Shown here: one piece after another, positions 32,834 through 46,600 of the stretch
Layout of the letters: the number at the start of each line of letters is the position of its first letter
Numbering within the stretch: the stretch's first letter is position 1
Source: Sitta carolinensis
Taxonomy: Eukaryota > Chordata > Aves > Passeriformes > Sittidae
Direction of reading: 5' to 3'
NCBI GenBank assembly: GCA_032173965.1
Contig: JAVUNC010000006.1
Coordinates: forward strand, 31,715,870-31,779,869
Length of the DNA stretch: 64,000 bases
Program-made: the position numbers and the translations under genes
The notes under the pieces: model-generated
Databases searched by the model: none
What the model was told of the DNA's origin: nothing
The model's input: the letters and a program-made list of their open reading frames with translations, nothing else

Positions 32834-34637
32834 GTAAGAGATGCTGGCGCTTCACCCCCTCGGCTCCTGCTGCGTCTGAGGGACCAGCTGATTCTCTGCC
32901 CCCGGCTGCCACCCACTTTGTTTTCAATACCCAGCCTCTTTTATGCAAAAAGTTATAGCCATAATTAGCATTCAATCCAGGGAACTGTGTTTGATATGCT
33001 AGCATTTAGAAAAAATAATCTTGGCATTTATTACAGATACATTTTTCTAGTCATTCTTCGATTGCATAATTTTTAATTATGAGAAAGGAAACAAAAACTG
33101 AAAGAAAGCAATATCTGCTGATCCTTCAGGGAGAAGGAGCTAGTGTAGCCCAAACTGCTAGAAATCCCGATAATTAATGAGCAGTATGTTTACTGACTAC
33201 TAGAGATGGTAAAAACAAAGTAATCCGTGTGGTATCTATGCTTTGACCTTGGTTCTTAATGGTAGTGTTATGCAGAGATTAGTCTGTGTAGATCTCTAAA
33301 GATTGTCTCCTCGTCTTATAGTGGTGAAAGTACCTGTTGACAAAAAAAGCTGATTTTTAGTTTGCTCAGCTGGTGGTCTGTCATACTCCAGTCCTGGCAT
33401 GTATGTTTTTTATATGTATGTGTCTATACACAGATATGTGTATTTCCCACCTACTGTAGTGACAGACCTTTGGATTATTGTGTTTGTTATATTTTATAAA
33501 GGTTCTTGGTTTAATTGCCAGTGTTATTGAATTTTGCCTGTCAGTCGAGTGTCTGTCATGAGGAGAGTTAAGCACTGCAGTGAATCAGTCACTGACTTCC
33601 AGGGTAGCGTACATGATGAGTTAGGTCCTTTGCTTTAATGCTTTCGAAATCACATTTTTTACTAGAGTATGTACTGGTATTAGGCCAGGCAGGGTACATT
33701 TTAAAATAGTTGTGAATATATGGTGTTTTCAGATAATGCTTTTTAATGTTGTTTGTGTGAAAATATGTTTGAAAGTGGTGGGGGACAGAGGCTTGGAGAG
33801 ATGCTCAATTTTATCAGTGTTTGAGTGTGGACTTTTTTTGTCGTTTGTTTCCTTCTTTTCTTTTCTGGCTGTGTCTGCAGCTTGTTTTCTATGGCCGGGT
33901 TGCAGTGTGGCTGCCTCGCTTTAATTGAATTGTTATGCCCTCTAGTGGGTATCGAGCACTCTTTGCGAGTCAAAGTGATATTATTTAAAATGTAAAATAT
34001 TTAATAACGAAGCAGTTACGGGCCAGTGCTAAATGAAGTGTGTTTAATGTGTACACAGTGATTAAATGAATATGCTGTAATGCTTAGGTGATTTCCCCCA
34101 TTTGTGGATCAGCATTTTTCTATTCCACTTGTAAACAATTACATGTTTGAGGTTCTCTGCACGTGACTCTCACGTATGACAGATTGCAAAAGCAGATGTC
34201 ACGGAAGTACTACAGCTCTTTTTTCCCCCTAGTCATTGTAACCTTGCTCTCAATGAATCACCAGGATGACTGCATTTTTACATGGCATCCATTTTTATGG
34301 ATGCTTTTGTTCATCTTGGCTCTGTAGATACTTGAGCCAACATTGTATGTGTTTATAGATTGTAGAGAAATGTAGGCATTCCTGGGGCTATTAATATCAT
34401 GGCTTTGCCTTTCGGGATCTGGGCTGTTCAGAAGAATCAAGATGTAATGCATGATGTTTTTGCTTGAATTTTAGTATCCATTAAATTATACTTTTGTGGA
34501 CTGTTGGTCAAAAATGTAGAAACAAGTCCTAATGTGAAGGCTGTGCTTCAGTTTTAAAATTTCACTTGGAATGCTCTAATTACTTCCTTCTAGGAACAGC
34601 TGGCCTATTTATGAAGCAATTTAGCTGAAGAGTGCTT

Positions 34638-34681
<44 letters not shown>

Positions 34682-37600
34682 TTTAGATAGTAAATTTCTG
34701 TTTTAAAATAATAAGCAGTATACTAAAATACATTTTCTATCACCATGCACCTGGGTAGCAAAAAGACATCCAAGTCAGATTTATTCAAAATATGGTAGCT
34801 AGCTTACTTCCTGCTTTGTAAATTCACTCAAGTAATTTAAATGAACCTGTGGTACTTTAAAATACAGTTTTTATCTCTAATAGTTATTTTTGCCTTATGC
34901 TATTGCCACATGTATAATTCTTAAATATAAGTTCATATATGTTTGAGATTTTATTTAAAAAAAATTCATGTAACTGAATTTTAGTTGATTATTTGATTAA
35001 AAAATAATTTCCCAGTAGGACTGTTCAGGTTTTGTTTCTTTCTTTTTCTGCTACTTGAGTGGACTTTGGAACAGAAACTAGAAGAGCTGAACATGCAAGG
35101 CAAACAATATTCTAAAAGCAAGGTTATTAAGAGCATGAGGAGAGCGACAAGTTAATATGATGGGAAAGTTGCACCTGGAGACCTAAGAATTAAAAATGTA
35201 GTTTTCTGAAAACTTATTTTCTTTATTTTTGAATTATTCTAAATAATTGGAATATCATTTTAAATTCAGCTAAAATGGCAAGCAACTTTTAAACCCTTAT
35301 TTTTTTCAAAACTTATGATGTTGAATTTATGAATTTTCTCAGGTAAAATCAGTGGCCTTGTTCAAAACTCAGGAAGGTCAAAATCACACTTCTTCTTGGC
35401 AGTTGAAGATTACATTCTATTATTACAACCACAGTCTTCAGCAGGGTTTTGTTTACATTGGAAAGTTGCACTCACAGAATATGGTATGTGAATAAGATTA
35501 GGATTTGTTTCATTAAAGCAGCCTAACTACTTCTTGTCTAAGAACTTAAGTTTTAACTACATTTTCAAATCAAAGTGCTGACAGGAACTTGCTTTTTTAT
35601 TAGCCTAAGTGTGACGAGTATGTTTCATGTGTAGGGATCTATATAGAAACCTATATAGAGCAAGAAGGGAGTCTTCTGAGGGTTGTGGAAAACTTGAAAA
35701 TTCTAAATTCCTGTGTTAGAGCTGGTACGACTGTTTCAGCAACGTGATGGTAGCAGTGTTGATAATGCCACTATAAAGATACGGTTTAGAAAAGGCAAGT
35801 AAGTTACACAACAAGAGAGGATTGTTGTTCCACTGTCACAGAGAAATCAAAAATGAACTTTATATTGAAACTGCATGCTATGAAATGCTCGTATCGTAGA
35901 AACTAGGTACTTTTTGTGCTTTTACTCTCAGCCTGTTTTCAGTTTTTTTCTAGTACTGCCAAAGAAAGAACAGATTAACCTTTGTAAGTATTCTAGTATT
36001 TATAAGAGTAAGTTAGCAGACATTTTTTTTTAATAGTGCAAAAATACAGATTATGCAGCCACCACAGAACAATTCTGAAAGCTAGGTAGTGATAAATTAC
36101 AATGGAATTGAAATATTTGAAAGTGTCAGGTTTTTTTGTCTGAGTATAATTAATTTTCTAGTAGCATCAAAGTGTTTTATTTGTTAGATGCAAAATTATG
36201 GATGTGATTTTAAAAAAACTTTATTTTATTGCTTTCTAGTGTCTTAATGAGATCCTGGAGTCTGCTGATGCACCTCTGGAAGTCACAGATGGATTTATCC
36301 AATCAATTTCTTTATCTGTCCCATGGGGGTCGTTGCTGCAGGACAACTGTGCATTAGAAGTAAAAGGATTAGAGATGGTCTTCAGGCCAAGACCAAGGCT
36401 TGGTAAGCTTATTTTTTGGGTGTAGAAAAGGGGATTCGAAGTTTTTCAAAGTCAAAAGTGTATCCTCACTTTAGTCAATTCTTAGCCTTATTTAAAATGT
36501 CATTTAGCTTCCATACATTAATGATTGAGAATTAATAAAAAAAAGAAATTGTCAGGTGTTTGTCAGTTGATTGTCAACTCACTTAGCTGTTGCTCTTTTA
36601 AATAATTTGCTTATGATGTTCCTTCTGTTGTGTGTCTTCCAAGCTGTTTCAGATCTATAGAAATGGAATTGTGGGAAGGAGTTTTTCCAGGTTTTGGGTG
36701 TTGTTTGTGCAGTCCTGTGAGGCAGTGTTTACTATTTGGCTGTTGGGTGACAGCAGGACAACACCATGGTGTAAAACTTGGGGGGGTGTGGTGTGGGGGT
36801 GTGGTGGTTCTGATAGGTTCTGGCTTTTTTGTCTACTTCAGGCTAAAAGATGCTTTCTTGTATATTTAGAGAACAACAAATGCAATTTAATTGCTATTGC
36901 AGTGTGAAATAATGACTTCTAAGTGCCCTAAATACACATTAACTTTAATTATAGTGCTGAGAGGGTTGCCTGAGTTCTAGCTTGTCTGTGTTCAGATTCT
37001 TGTTACTGATCTAGTTTAGATTGTCCTGGTGATAAGTTTTAGTGATCATCAAACTTCCATAAAATCTGTGGAACACATAGTGCATTTTTATTTGTTAAAG
37101 TTGTTTGAATGTCTGAAGGATAGCAATTTGGTTTCCTTCTTGTAGTGTAGAGAAGGCGGAAGAAAACGTTTTTTTAAACATAGAAAGAAAAAGAATGCAT
37201 AAAATGTATTTCTCATCTTTTGCGAGTTACCTTAAATGGCTTATGTGCTTGCATGTACTCTGCATTTCATCCTTAGTTGTTTAACTGGAATTAAGTTTTG
37301 AGCTATGTTACTTTCTGATATAAGATTATTTCTTTGAAGGAATGGTAGTATTAGGAAGAAATTTTTATTTCTTCACCTGCATCCAATTAGTTCTCTTTGA
37401 TGTACAGTGCTTTATAATAGACTAAATACTGTAGAAAAAAAACCCCCATGGTGCTGGTTTTATCACATATCTATAGCCACGTGGATGTTTCTAGACCTGA
37501 ATGCTTAACTGAAATGTTTTGCCTGTTTAACACTTTTCTATTTGAGCTAGTTCTATTTTTGTCTGCCTATACTGGAGTGTGATAGTTGAATTTGATTAAC

Positions 37601-40600
37601 TTTTTTAATCCATAGTTTTATAGTATTAGCTCACAATGGCCTTGGCATTAGCTGATAGGAATGCGTTGTCAATTAAGTTAATCTGGCTGATGAAAAACTT
37701 GTTCAGCTTAATACATGCTGTGCTCTTGGATTTTATTATGTTTTATTTACTATGTCAGGTCTGTGTTAGGCATTTAAAACATGTTTTAATATGCTAAGAT
37801 AACATTTTAAACCTTGCTTAGTGTTTCTCCATGCAAGATATGTTTCAAGAAGAATAAGAAACTTTGAAATAGTTCTTAAAAATTGGACCGATTTAACTTT
37901 GCCAATTATACCTGCAAAAACATACCAGCATAGCAAAGGAACTCCAGAAATTATTTAATTGCTTAAATTACTTGAAGTGCTGCTGAATATTGATTGCACC
38001 CTTGATTACCTGATTTCATCTTGTTTATACTGAGTTTTCAAATAACAGAATCTTACCAGTGCAGTCTATAATGAGAGATTATAACTAAATTCGTTTTTAA
38101 GTATAACTTCTTTCTGAGCTCTTGGAACTCTTTTCTGCATGTGCCAAATGTCTTGCTCTGTTTTGTCATTACAGTTTCATAAAATTCATCTTTAATTTAT
38201 TAAAGACTTATTTTACTCCACAGCATCTGGTTCTGAGCCCATGTATTGGTCAAGTTTTATGACCAGTAGTATGCAGCTTGCAAAGGAGTGTCTTAGCCAA
38301 AAATTGACAGATGAACAAGGAGAAGGGTCCCAGCCTTTTGAAGGACTTGAGAAGTTTGCAGAAACTATTGAAACAGGTATGAATTAATTATCGAGATCTG
38401 AATTAAATGTTGTGTCTCAGATTTACAAAATGGAATCTCAACTGCACTAACTTATCTGACTAATTTTCACTTGTTAGCATTGCTTGTAAAATCTAAAGAG
38501 GAATGCAGGACAAATGACCTTGATTTTGAAGTGGGGGAAAAAAAATCCATTTACTTCGTAAAATATTTGTATACTTCCCTCAGTGGACTGATTGAACTCT
38601 GTTTCAGGGCAAGTTGATGTTTGTTTTCACCAGAATAAATCCAGCTAGATTTGTGCCTGAGGGGTTGACAACATGTCTTAATTTTGGAGATGGCTGTGTA
38701 ATTCATCAATTGCTAATAGTGATGCTGTTGAAGGAGAAATGGAGAATGTTTTTCGGGCTGTGTTTATGCAAAGCTGACCTGTTAAAATGTGTGCATCTTC
38801 ATATTCACACCATGTTGATAGAAGTACGTCACAAACTGGTTTTTGTTGGAGGTGGTTTTTCTAAGTGGATGAAACTAAGGGCTTATGACCTCATTATGTG
38901 TGGAGAACTTTGTGCAGAAATGTCTGAGCTAAGGGAAATGTTCGAAGTCCCATCTAGAGATGGAATTACTCAGTCTGGGCAGCGTGGTGCTCCAGCAATG
39001 CTTATAGTTCAGACATGGTGCACAATAAAGATGTTATCTTCCTTGAGGATCATCCACACTGAGCTACAGGAAGACTTGGTTTGAACTGTCACTTGCTCAA
39101 ATGTCTGGGCCTTAGAGAGCAGTTGTATGCTCTGGATCTACATATTGGTCATTTAATAGGACAAATAATATTGTCTCTTGAAGTCTTGTTACCTTATTAT
39201 ACTCAATTGGTAATTTCCACTGAAATAAGTATCAAGAGCTTAAAATCAAAGACCATTTAATATAGTTATAAGAGTAATCATTCAATAACTTGACTTAATG
39301 GTCTGCCCTGTATTTTTTTTTCTCTTTTAAGTTCTAAGAAGAGTGAAAGTTACCTTTTTAGATACTGTGTTACGAATAGAACATGTGCCGGAAAACTCTA
39401 AAAGTGGAACTGCCCTTGAAATCAGAGTTGAAAGGTAAATTTTTTTATTTTTTTTTAATTTGTCGATTTTTTTCCATAAGGCACTTTTTGCCTTTTTCCT
39501 GTAAAATACATTTTACTCATACACACATGTTCTTAGTATAAAGTTAGGCACTCGCTCTTGAGCAGCTCTTATAAAGCTAGTGAGCATTGTCGTCACTCAG
39601 ATTCCACTTGGCATGTTTATGCTAAAGTTATATAGCCATCAAATTAGAAGAGGTCTATTTTTGCCCCAATATACATTTTCCTCAACTTCTACAGTTAATG
39701 AATAACATTTCTTAGACATTCAACAGCCAGTATATATTGTTGTCTAGTCAGCCACGTTTGCAATTAGAAAAGGAAACTGACCCTTTTGAGTAAGACACTT
39801 TAAATCTTTTTAGGAAAAAAAGTACAGTCCTGAAATAAAATGCCCAAACTTGAAAGAATTTAGGTTCTTTGTGAGCTTTCACAAGAGCCCATGTGAATTC
39901 TGTAATTACTTTGAACATAAATACTATACATGTTCTTAATGTAGATTATTTTCAACTATGGGAGAGAGTAATCATACTTCCTTGCAAAGTATTGAGATCA
40001 GCATCAAATAAAACTGATGCTTACTGAGAATTGCTAATAAAATATATTTGGTTTTAAACATTTATGAGCTTCAGGTTATTGTGTTCTCTGGGGTATGTTC
40101 ATGTTGGAAGCGTGTCTTAGTTTTCTGATGGTGTTCCATAGAAAAGTTAAGATTTCCACCCACTCCCAGAGAGTGGTGGGTTTTCATCTCATGAAAGTGA
40201 ACAGCACTGTAAAGCTACTAAGAAAGAGACCATGTATGTACTTAAAGGCTAAAAGGCACAAGAAAAGTAACAAACTGCATGCATCCACTGTCTTTATTTC
40301 CTTTCTTTTACCTCCCAGAACTATGTACTGTGATGAAACTGCAGATGAGTGCTCTGGAATTAATGTACATCAGCCTACAGCTTTTGCTCACAAATTACTG
40401 CAGCTCTCAGGTGTCTCTTTTTTCTGGGATGAGTTTCCTGCATCAGCAAAGTCCTCCCCAGTGTGTTCAACTACACAGCTGGTAAAAATAAGTACATTAT
40501 ATAAGGCTGTAAATTGATGAAAGAATATATTGTTACACTAATAGACTAATTCTGAAGGATACAGGAGTTGAACTTGTAGTTAAATCTGTATTTGGGAAGT

Positions 40601-43600
40601 TTTGTAGTCAGTTCCTGTTGATTTTCAGGAGAGGCAATGAAATGAACTTTAGGACTGGGTAGAAATTAGGATGTATTTTACTGGAATCTGGTGCAACTTT
40701 AAGAACAAGAAATTTAAGTGAGTTCTGCAATTCACTATTCAGTGGAAACTTGCTCGGCTTTTTCAAAGGCCTAATGCTTTACATGCTATATGCCTTGTTT
40801 TTCACAGTTATCAATACATGCTTATAATGCCTTTGTCAAATATATAGTTTGTAAAGTGATTATTTGTGTGATAGGCTTATTTGAAATGTTTGTGTTTTGC
40901 ATTTTTTCTTAAGAAATGGGACACATTATTATTCCTTTATCTGTAATTCTTTAAGGCAACTGAACCAAAGCTTTCACCTAGCTGGAATCCAAAAATCATT
41001 TATGAGCCACATCCACAATTAACAAGAAACTTGCCAGAAATTACTCCTTCTGACCCTGTACAGATCTGTAAGCTGATTGGTAGAATGGAGTTAAGCCTAA
41101 CATTAAAGCAAAATGAAGTACTTCCTGGAGCTAAGGTTAGTCATGCTTTCCTGGTCTTTAATTAAATGAATAGTTCTGTAGAATTTTTTTCTTCTAGTAC
41201 ACATGAAAAAGGTGTAGTATTCTCAGGGGAACAGAATTGCCATAATTTTCATGTTGATTCTTTACATTCTAACCTAATAAATATGTGTAAAAAGACATCT
41301 TTATGGTAGTCAGATGAGTCAGGGCAGACTGAAATCTGTTAAATGAGAATTCCTGTGTGTTAGAGAGAGACTGAATTTAAGTGTTCAAAAAACAAGTAGA
41401 CAGGGTGGTGAGTATCTAAGTAAAGCTGTGTTATATATTCCCCTTCTCTCCAGTTTTTAAATTTGCTGTTGACCTGTTTTGTATAGTGTACCGTATTTTA
41501 TAGAAAGCATAAAGTTTCTACTGCAGTAGAAAAGGGTTTTGTCTAGCAATTTCTAGTCAATCTTTAACTGTTCTTGTTTATTCAGTTAAGAAGAGTCCTT
41601 GAAAAGTAAAATTACATTTTCCTTGGTGTGAAATAGAGAAATGCTGCCAATTTCAAAATTATAAATATACAAAACAGAAGACCTTTATAGTTTTAAGGTC
41701 TATTTCACAAGGTGCTTACTTGAATATTCTATAGTTAGTAGAAAAAACTTTTCTTGACCACTTCAGGAATTATTAAAGAAAAAAAATTAGCAGATTAATG
41801 GAATTCTTGATTTTTTTCTGTTATGAGATTATTTGTTTTAAACTAGTAGTGATGCAGCTGCATTTATCTTGTCAAACTACAGGTTGGAAGAAACACAAAA
41901 TTAAGTTTCTAGTTGTTGTATAGAAGATGAAGATACTGGTGGAATGACTGTATTCTCTCTAGCATAAAAATCTATTCTCCAAATAATTGATTCAAATCGT
42001 GTAAAGAAAAATTCCTTGAGTGTTCTTGACAGCATTCTTTCATTTTTTTTTTTAGTTGGATATAGATGGACAGATAGATTCTGTTCATCTGTTTCTGTCA
42101 CCAAGGCAGGTTCATCTTCTTTTGGACATGGTAGCAGCTATTGCTGGACCAGGCAAGTGAACATTCTGTAAAATTTAAATATGTATTACAAAAACCAAAT
42201 AAATAATTTTTGCAAATAAAAAGGTTCCCTCAGTTGAAAAAAAATTGTGGTGGTACATTATTATGAGTTTTTATCTGATATTAGTAAAATGCTTTGTAGC
42301 TGGTGTGAGTTAGGACTATGACTAATTTATTGTCTTCAGTTGCAAATTGTACATCTAGTAATGAAAGAAAAACCAAATAAAGCTTGACACATGATTGCAT
42401 ATATCATAATAATATGAGAAATGAGGAAATTCTATATGGAGAAAACGAGGAGACCAAACAAATTCTGGTTCTTGTAGTTTGTTTCATGAAAGGAACTTAG
42501 CTTCTGTGTCCTGTTTTAGTGACAGGCACAGAAAATATAGAACAGACTGTACTTGAGTTTGTTCGTATTTGTGAACAATTATGAGCTTCAACTACTGCAG
42601 TAGAAGTATGAGAGTGTTTTGGTTTGTTGCCCTCATCTATTTTATGTAACAACACTTGTTAAGGTAGATAATCTTGTTGAAAGATCTGGGTAGGTGCTTA
42701 ATATTCTTCTAATACTGATATACTTGTTTCATTGGATGTGTTCATTGACAACTGGAGAAGTATTACATACAGTTTCCCATGTGTGTCATCTTCAAACCTG
42801 AAACTTTATTAATTCCTTAATAGTAAAACCTTAAAGAGGTTGTGGCCTTAGTCCCTAAAGCTGACTGAGAATAGAAATGTATGTGTATTATACGCCAACA
42901 CACTGCATATATAACCTTGAAATGTTTTCATCAGATGTGAAGTTAATAAATGCTAGGAGAGAGTAATCTGTTCTGAACAAGTAAAACCTTCAAACCAACA
43001 AAATGCACATCTATACACATCTGATATATAACAGATACGTATATAACTCCATATGCAAATATATACACTTATGATTCATTTTCAGATTAATTTTTGAATT
43101 TTATTGGGGATACTGTTAAGGAAATTACAGTAGGATTTTTGTCCTTTTTTTGAATTCAGAGAGTCTAAGCAGGATAGAATTGTCAAATAAAGATAGGAAG
43201 AACCGGCCAATGCAACAGGAGGATGAGTATCGGATTCAGATGGAGTTGAAACGGTATTTAAGGAAAGAGTCCTTATCTGCAGGAGCATCATCTGAACAAA
43301 GCTTCTATGAGACAGAGAGTGCCAGAACGCCTTCTAGTCGTGGCAAGTATAAAAGATTATGCACAATAGCAAATAACTATTGTTAAGATTGTTTAAATTT
43401 GTTGTCTTTTAATCTTACCAATTTATGTATTAAAATAACTTTGACCTAAAGTAATTATATGCCATTAATTGTAAAGTTCAGGAAAATATTAACCAGTTTA
43501 GTTAATTAATTAATAGTTTAGGTATTAAGCTAGACTTGATTCAGTATTTCTTTGAAACTGTTCAGTTTATGTTAATGTGCAGCATGCTGAAAACTCATAC

Positions 43601-46600
43601 AGCGTGACATCTTTTCAAATGGGTTGTTGATGAAATTACATATAGAATAATAGTTGTATTTATCTGATTTTATGTGAATATGTTTTTGCTAACTATTTTT
43701 CATGTGAAATACTTTGATTTGTCAAAAGGAGAATGTATCAATTTATAGAAATTATACCAATTGAATAGGAAAATGAGATTTAACTGTTTTAATATTCATG
43801 AGATTTTTTTGTCCTCTACTAGTCTCACGTCAAGAAAACTTGGACCTTCTGTAAATGATGTATTTAGCTGGCTGTTCTGTCTAGCTGTTAGATTTCTGGA
43901 CTTAAGAATACATTTCTGTCAGAAATAAAGGTTGGGTTTTTTTAAATTAGTAAATAACTCTTTACTATCTGTGGCTCTCTACTAGAGGAAGAAGTTTTCT
44001 TCTCAATGGCTGAAATGGACATGTCCCACAGCCTTTCCTCCCTTCCACCTCTTGGAGATCCTCCAACCATGGATCTAGACTTGTCTTTAACCAGTACATA
44101 CACAACTACACCAGCAGGATCTCCACTGAGCACTACAGTGGTATAGTATTAACTGCATTTGGAATCTTTTAGAAATTAACACTTCTGTCTGAAACTGTTG
44201 CATAATTGCTGTATTCTTTACAATGTCAAGAACTGCTGTAAAATGCTAGAACAATTGAAATGTTTAGAGCTGAAAGTATTCTTTTTCTGCTATGGAAATG
44301 ATATTGAAATTATTCTCATTTATTTGGCTACTAAGCTGGGAAATGTGTTTTCAAATGCCTTGAAGCTTATATAGGATGCTTTATTTTCTTTTTAATTACT
44401 GCATATGTACCACTTGGTTTTCTTTTAAAATAGACTACACAGGCAAATGTTGTATGAAATGGTTGTATTAAGTTTTTCTTCAAACAGTATAAAAACTGTG
44501 CTCTTGTTATCACCATCTTTCCCAAATCTGTTCCTTAACAAAAACATGGAGAGTAGTTGTGGAACTGTGCTCAAAATATATGCTCATGGGGAGTGCAACT
44601 TTAGCTTTAAAAACCTGTGGAATTAAAAAGCCTATCTGAAAGTAAAGCATAAGATTGTTGATTGCATTGATAAGTTGAGCACTAATTCTCCATGAAATGG
44701 CATGCTGTTGATTGTTTATGCATGTTGGAGTTTTTTGTTCATTTACCTTATTATTTATGTTTGATCTAAGGTCTAACAACTCTTTGCAAATTTAAGGTCG
44801 TATATATTTCTTGTTTTAGCTGCAACCAACTTGGGGTGATTTTCTTGATCGTAACAAGCAAGAATTACAGCCTCCAAGAGGTTCATCATTAACAGCCAAT
44901 ATGGTTCACCAGACTTCCTTAAGAAGGACATGTAAGTAACAACAGATAGATAGTTCTCCCTAAAAATTTATGAAAATTAATTGTTATGCAGCAAGTTGGT
45001 AAAAAGAAATGAAAATCAAAAGTAAGATGATTTTATAAATGTGTTATTGCTGAAAAATTATGTGAACTTAATTTTGTATTTCAGCTATTCCATCCAGATC
45101 TGTTTCTGTGGATGAATCCAGACCTGAGCTACTTTTTAGACTGGCAGTTGGAACTTTCTCAGTGTCTGTACTTCATATTGACCCTTTACCCCCACCTGAA
45201 AGTTCACTGAACCTTAACCCATTGACACCAATGGCTCGGGATTTCTTTGCCCGAATAGAAAAGATTGAGCCAGTTAAGTTTTCAACAGAAGATTTTCTGT
45301 CCTTCCGAGAAGTATTTGCAGAAGCTTGTTCTCATGATCACCTTAGGTATAACTTCACTTATTAATAAATATAATTAACAAAAATATATTTTAAGTAAAT
45401 TTGAATAAAGTAAGTTTATTTCCATAGGAATTGTGTCACTTAATATTTGAATTGCGTTAGACTTTTGTTAATTTCAAAATAGTCTTAAATTTTGACATCT
45501 GTTGTCCAAGACATCCTTTTTAAAAAAAATTAAAACCAAGAAGAAAGGAGAATAAACATTAAAGTCACCTAGCTTTTTAATAGATGAATTAAATTAGGTA
45601 CAGACAGAAGTCTAGAGAGTCAAGAATCATTACATAAATTATTTCTTTAGAAAGAGCTGTGTTATACAGAACTTTTGTTATTCCAGTATAGTGATTACTG
45701 TTTTTAGGAGCTTAGGGTTTTACTGAGTGGAAACTATGCTATCAGTAGGGATAAAGCATAAGTGAGAACAAGATGATAAAGTCAGGCAAGCATCTTTTTT
45801 TGCAGAAATTCTTACCATCCCAGTACAGAGCACGAAGTAAAATATTTAAGAGTATATATACCTTTTCTTACCTTATGTATGTAATTTGGACTTTGTAAGA
45901 CATTTGACTTCAATATCCATTTAAGGATGTTACTTTTATATGAACTGCACCTCAGGTTAGATGCCTAAAATGTTATTTACAAATTTCTCTATGCTGACCA
46001 TTGTTGATTATGTTATGTGAGCTTCATTGTCTTTGTTGCTAAATCTGTTACAATTAGATATTTTCATATATTTGAAGAAATTATGGTGTTTTAATGTTTT
46101 TGAAAGGATCATAGTAATCCTTTTTTGCATACTTAAGTCTTTTCATCATTGTTACTGATTTATGCTGCTTTTAATAATAATTTTAATAATCCAGGTTTAT
46201 AGGTACTGGCATCAAAGTGTCTTATGAGCAAAGACAAAGGACTGCCTCTCGAAGTTTTAATACCGACTTATCCATTGGAGATATGGAATTCCTGGAATGC
46301 CTTTTTTCTACTGACTCTCATTCCATGCAGCCTCACTATACGGAGGTGTGTTAAACATAAAGGGAGTTCCATGAAAAATAAATGTTACTTGTATAACTGA
46401 GAATGCTAGGTTTTAAAATGTAATTAAAATGTTTCTTAACATTTTTTAGTTTTTTAAATATGTTACAATTTTAAGATAAAATTTGCATTTTAATTCTGAG
46501 CTCAAATAGTGAATCCAACTTCTCTGATACCTCACAGGAGCAGCACCAAACTTTGTTAGTTACTTTTTTAAATGTGCTTAACATGGTTTGGGCATTAGAG

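Larger units (their letters stand above)
31650..32850. promoter_or_regulatory. CpG island, bidirectional GSKIP/ATG2B promoter
   Basis: About 1.2 kb of very CpG-dense DNA between two divergent genes. It holds a CCAAT box (CCAATCAG, 31,826-31,833), a CRE-like half site (cacgtcacg, 32,240) beside an ETS-type acttcc, and a YY1-type AAGATGGCGGC at 32,420. No TATA box was seen. The minus side feeds GSKIP and the plus side ATG2B. The long overlapping frames on both strands are composition artefacts. Confidence 0.85.
32834..36239 (+). other. ATG2B intron 1
   Basis: 3.4 kb. It holds a 39-base T run (34,640-34,678), a reverse CTCF-like motif (33,937-33,948) and a candidate in-frame cassette exon (35,343-35,483). 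Otherwise AT-rich with nothing recognised. Confidence 0.8.

Noticed and set aside
34640..34678. Poly(T) as the tail of a processed pseudogene on the minus strand
   Set aside because: No retrocopied coding sequence next to it and only a weak tgctt repeat at both sides.
43343..43386. Read-through extension of ATG2B exon 8 to a stop at 43,386
   Set aside because: Family similarity stops at the GC donor and resumes exactly in frame at exon 9, so splicing is favoured over an alternative end.
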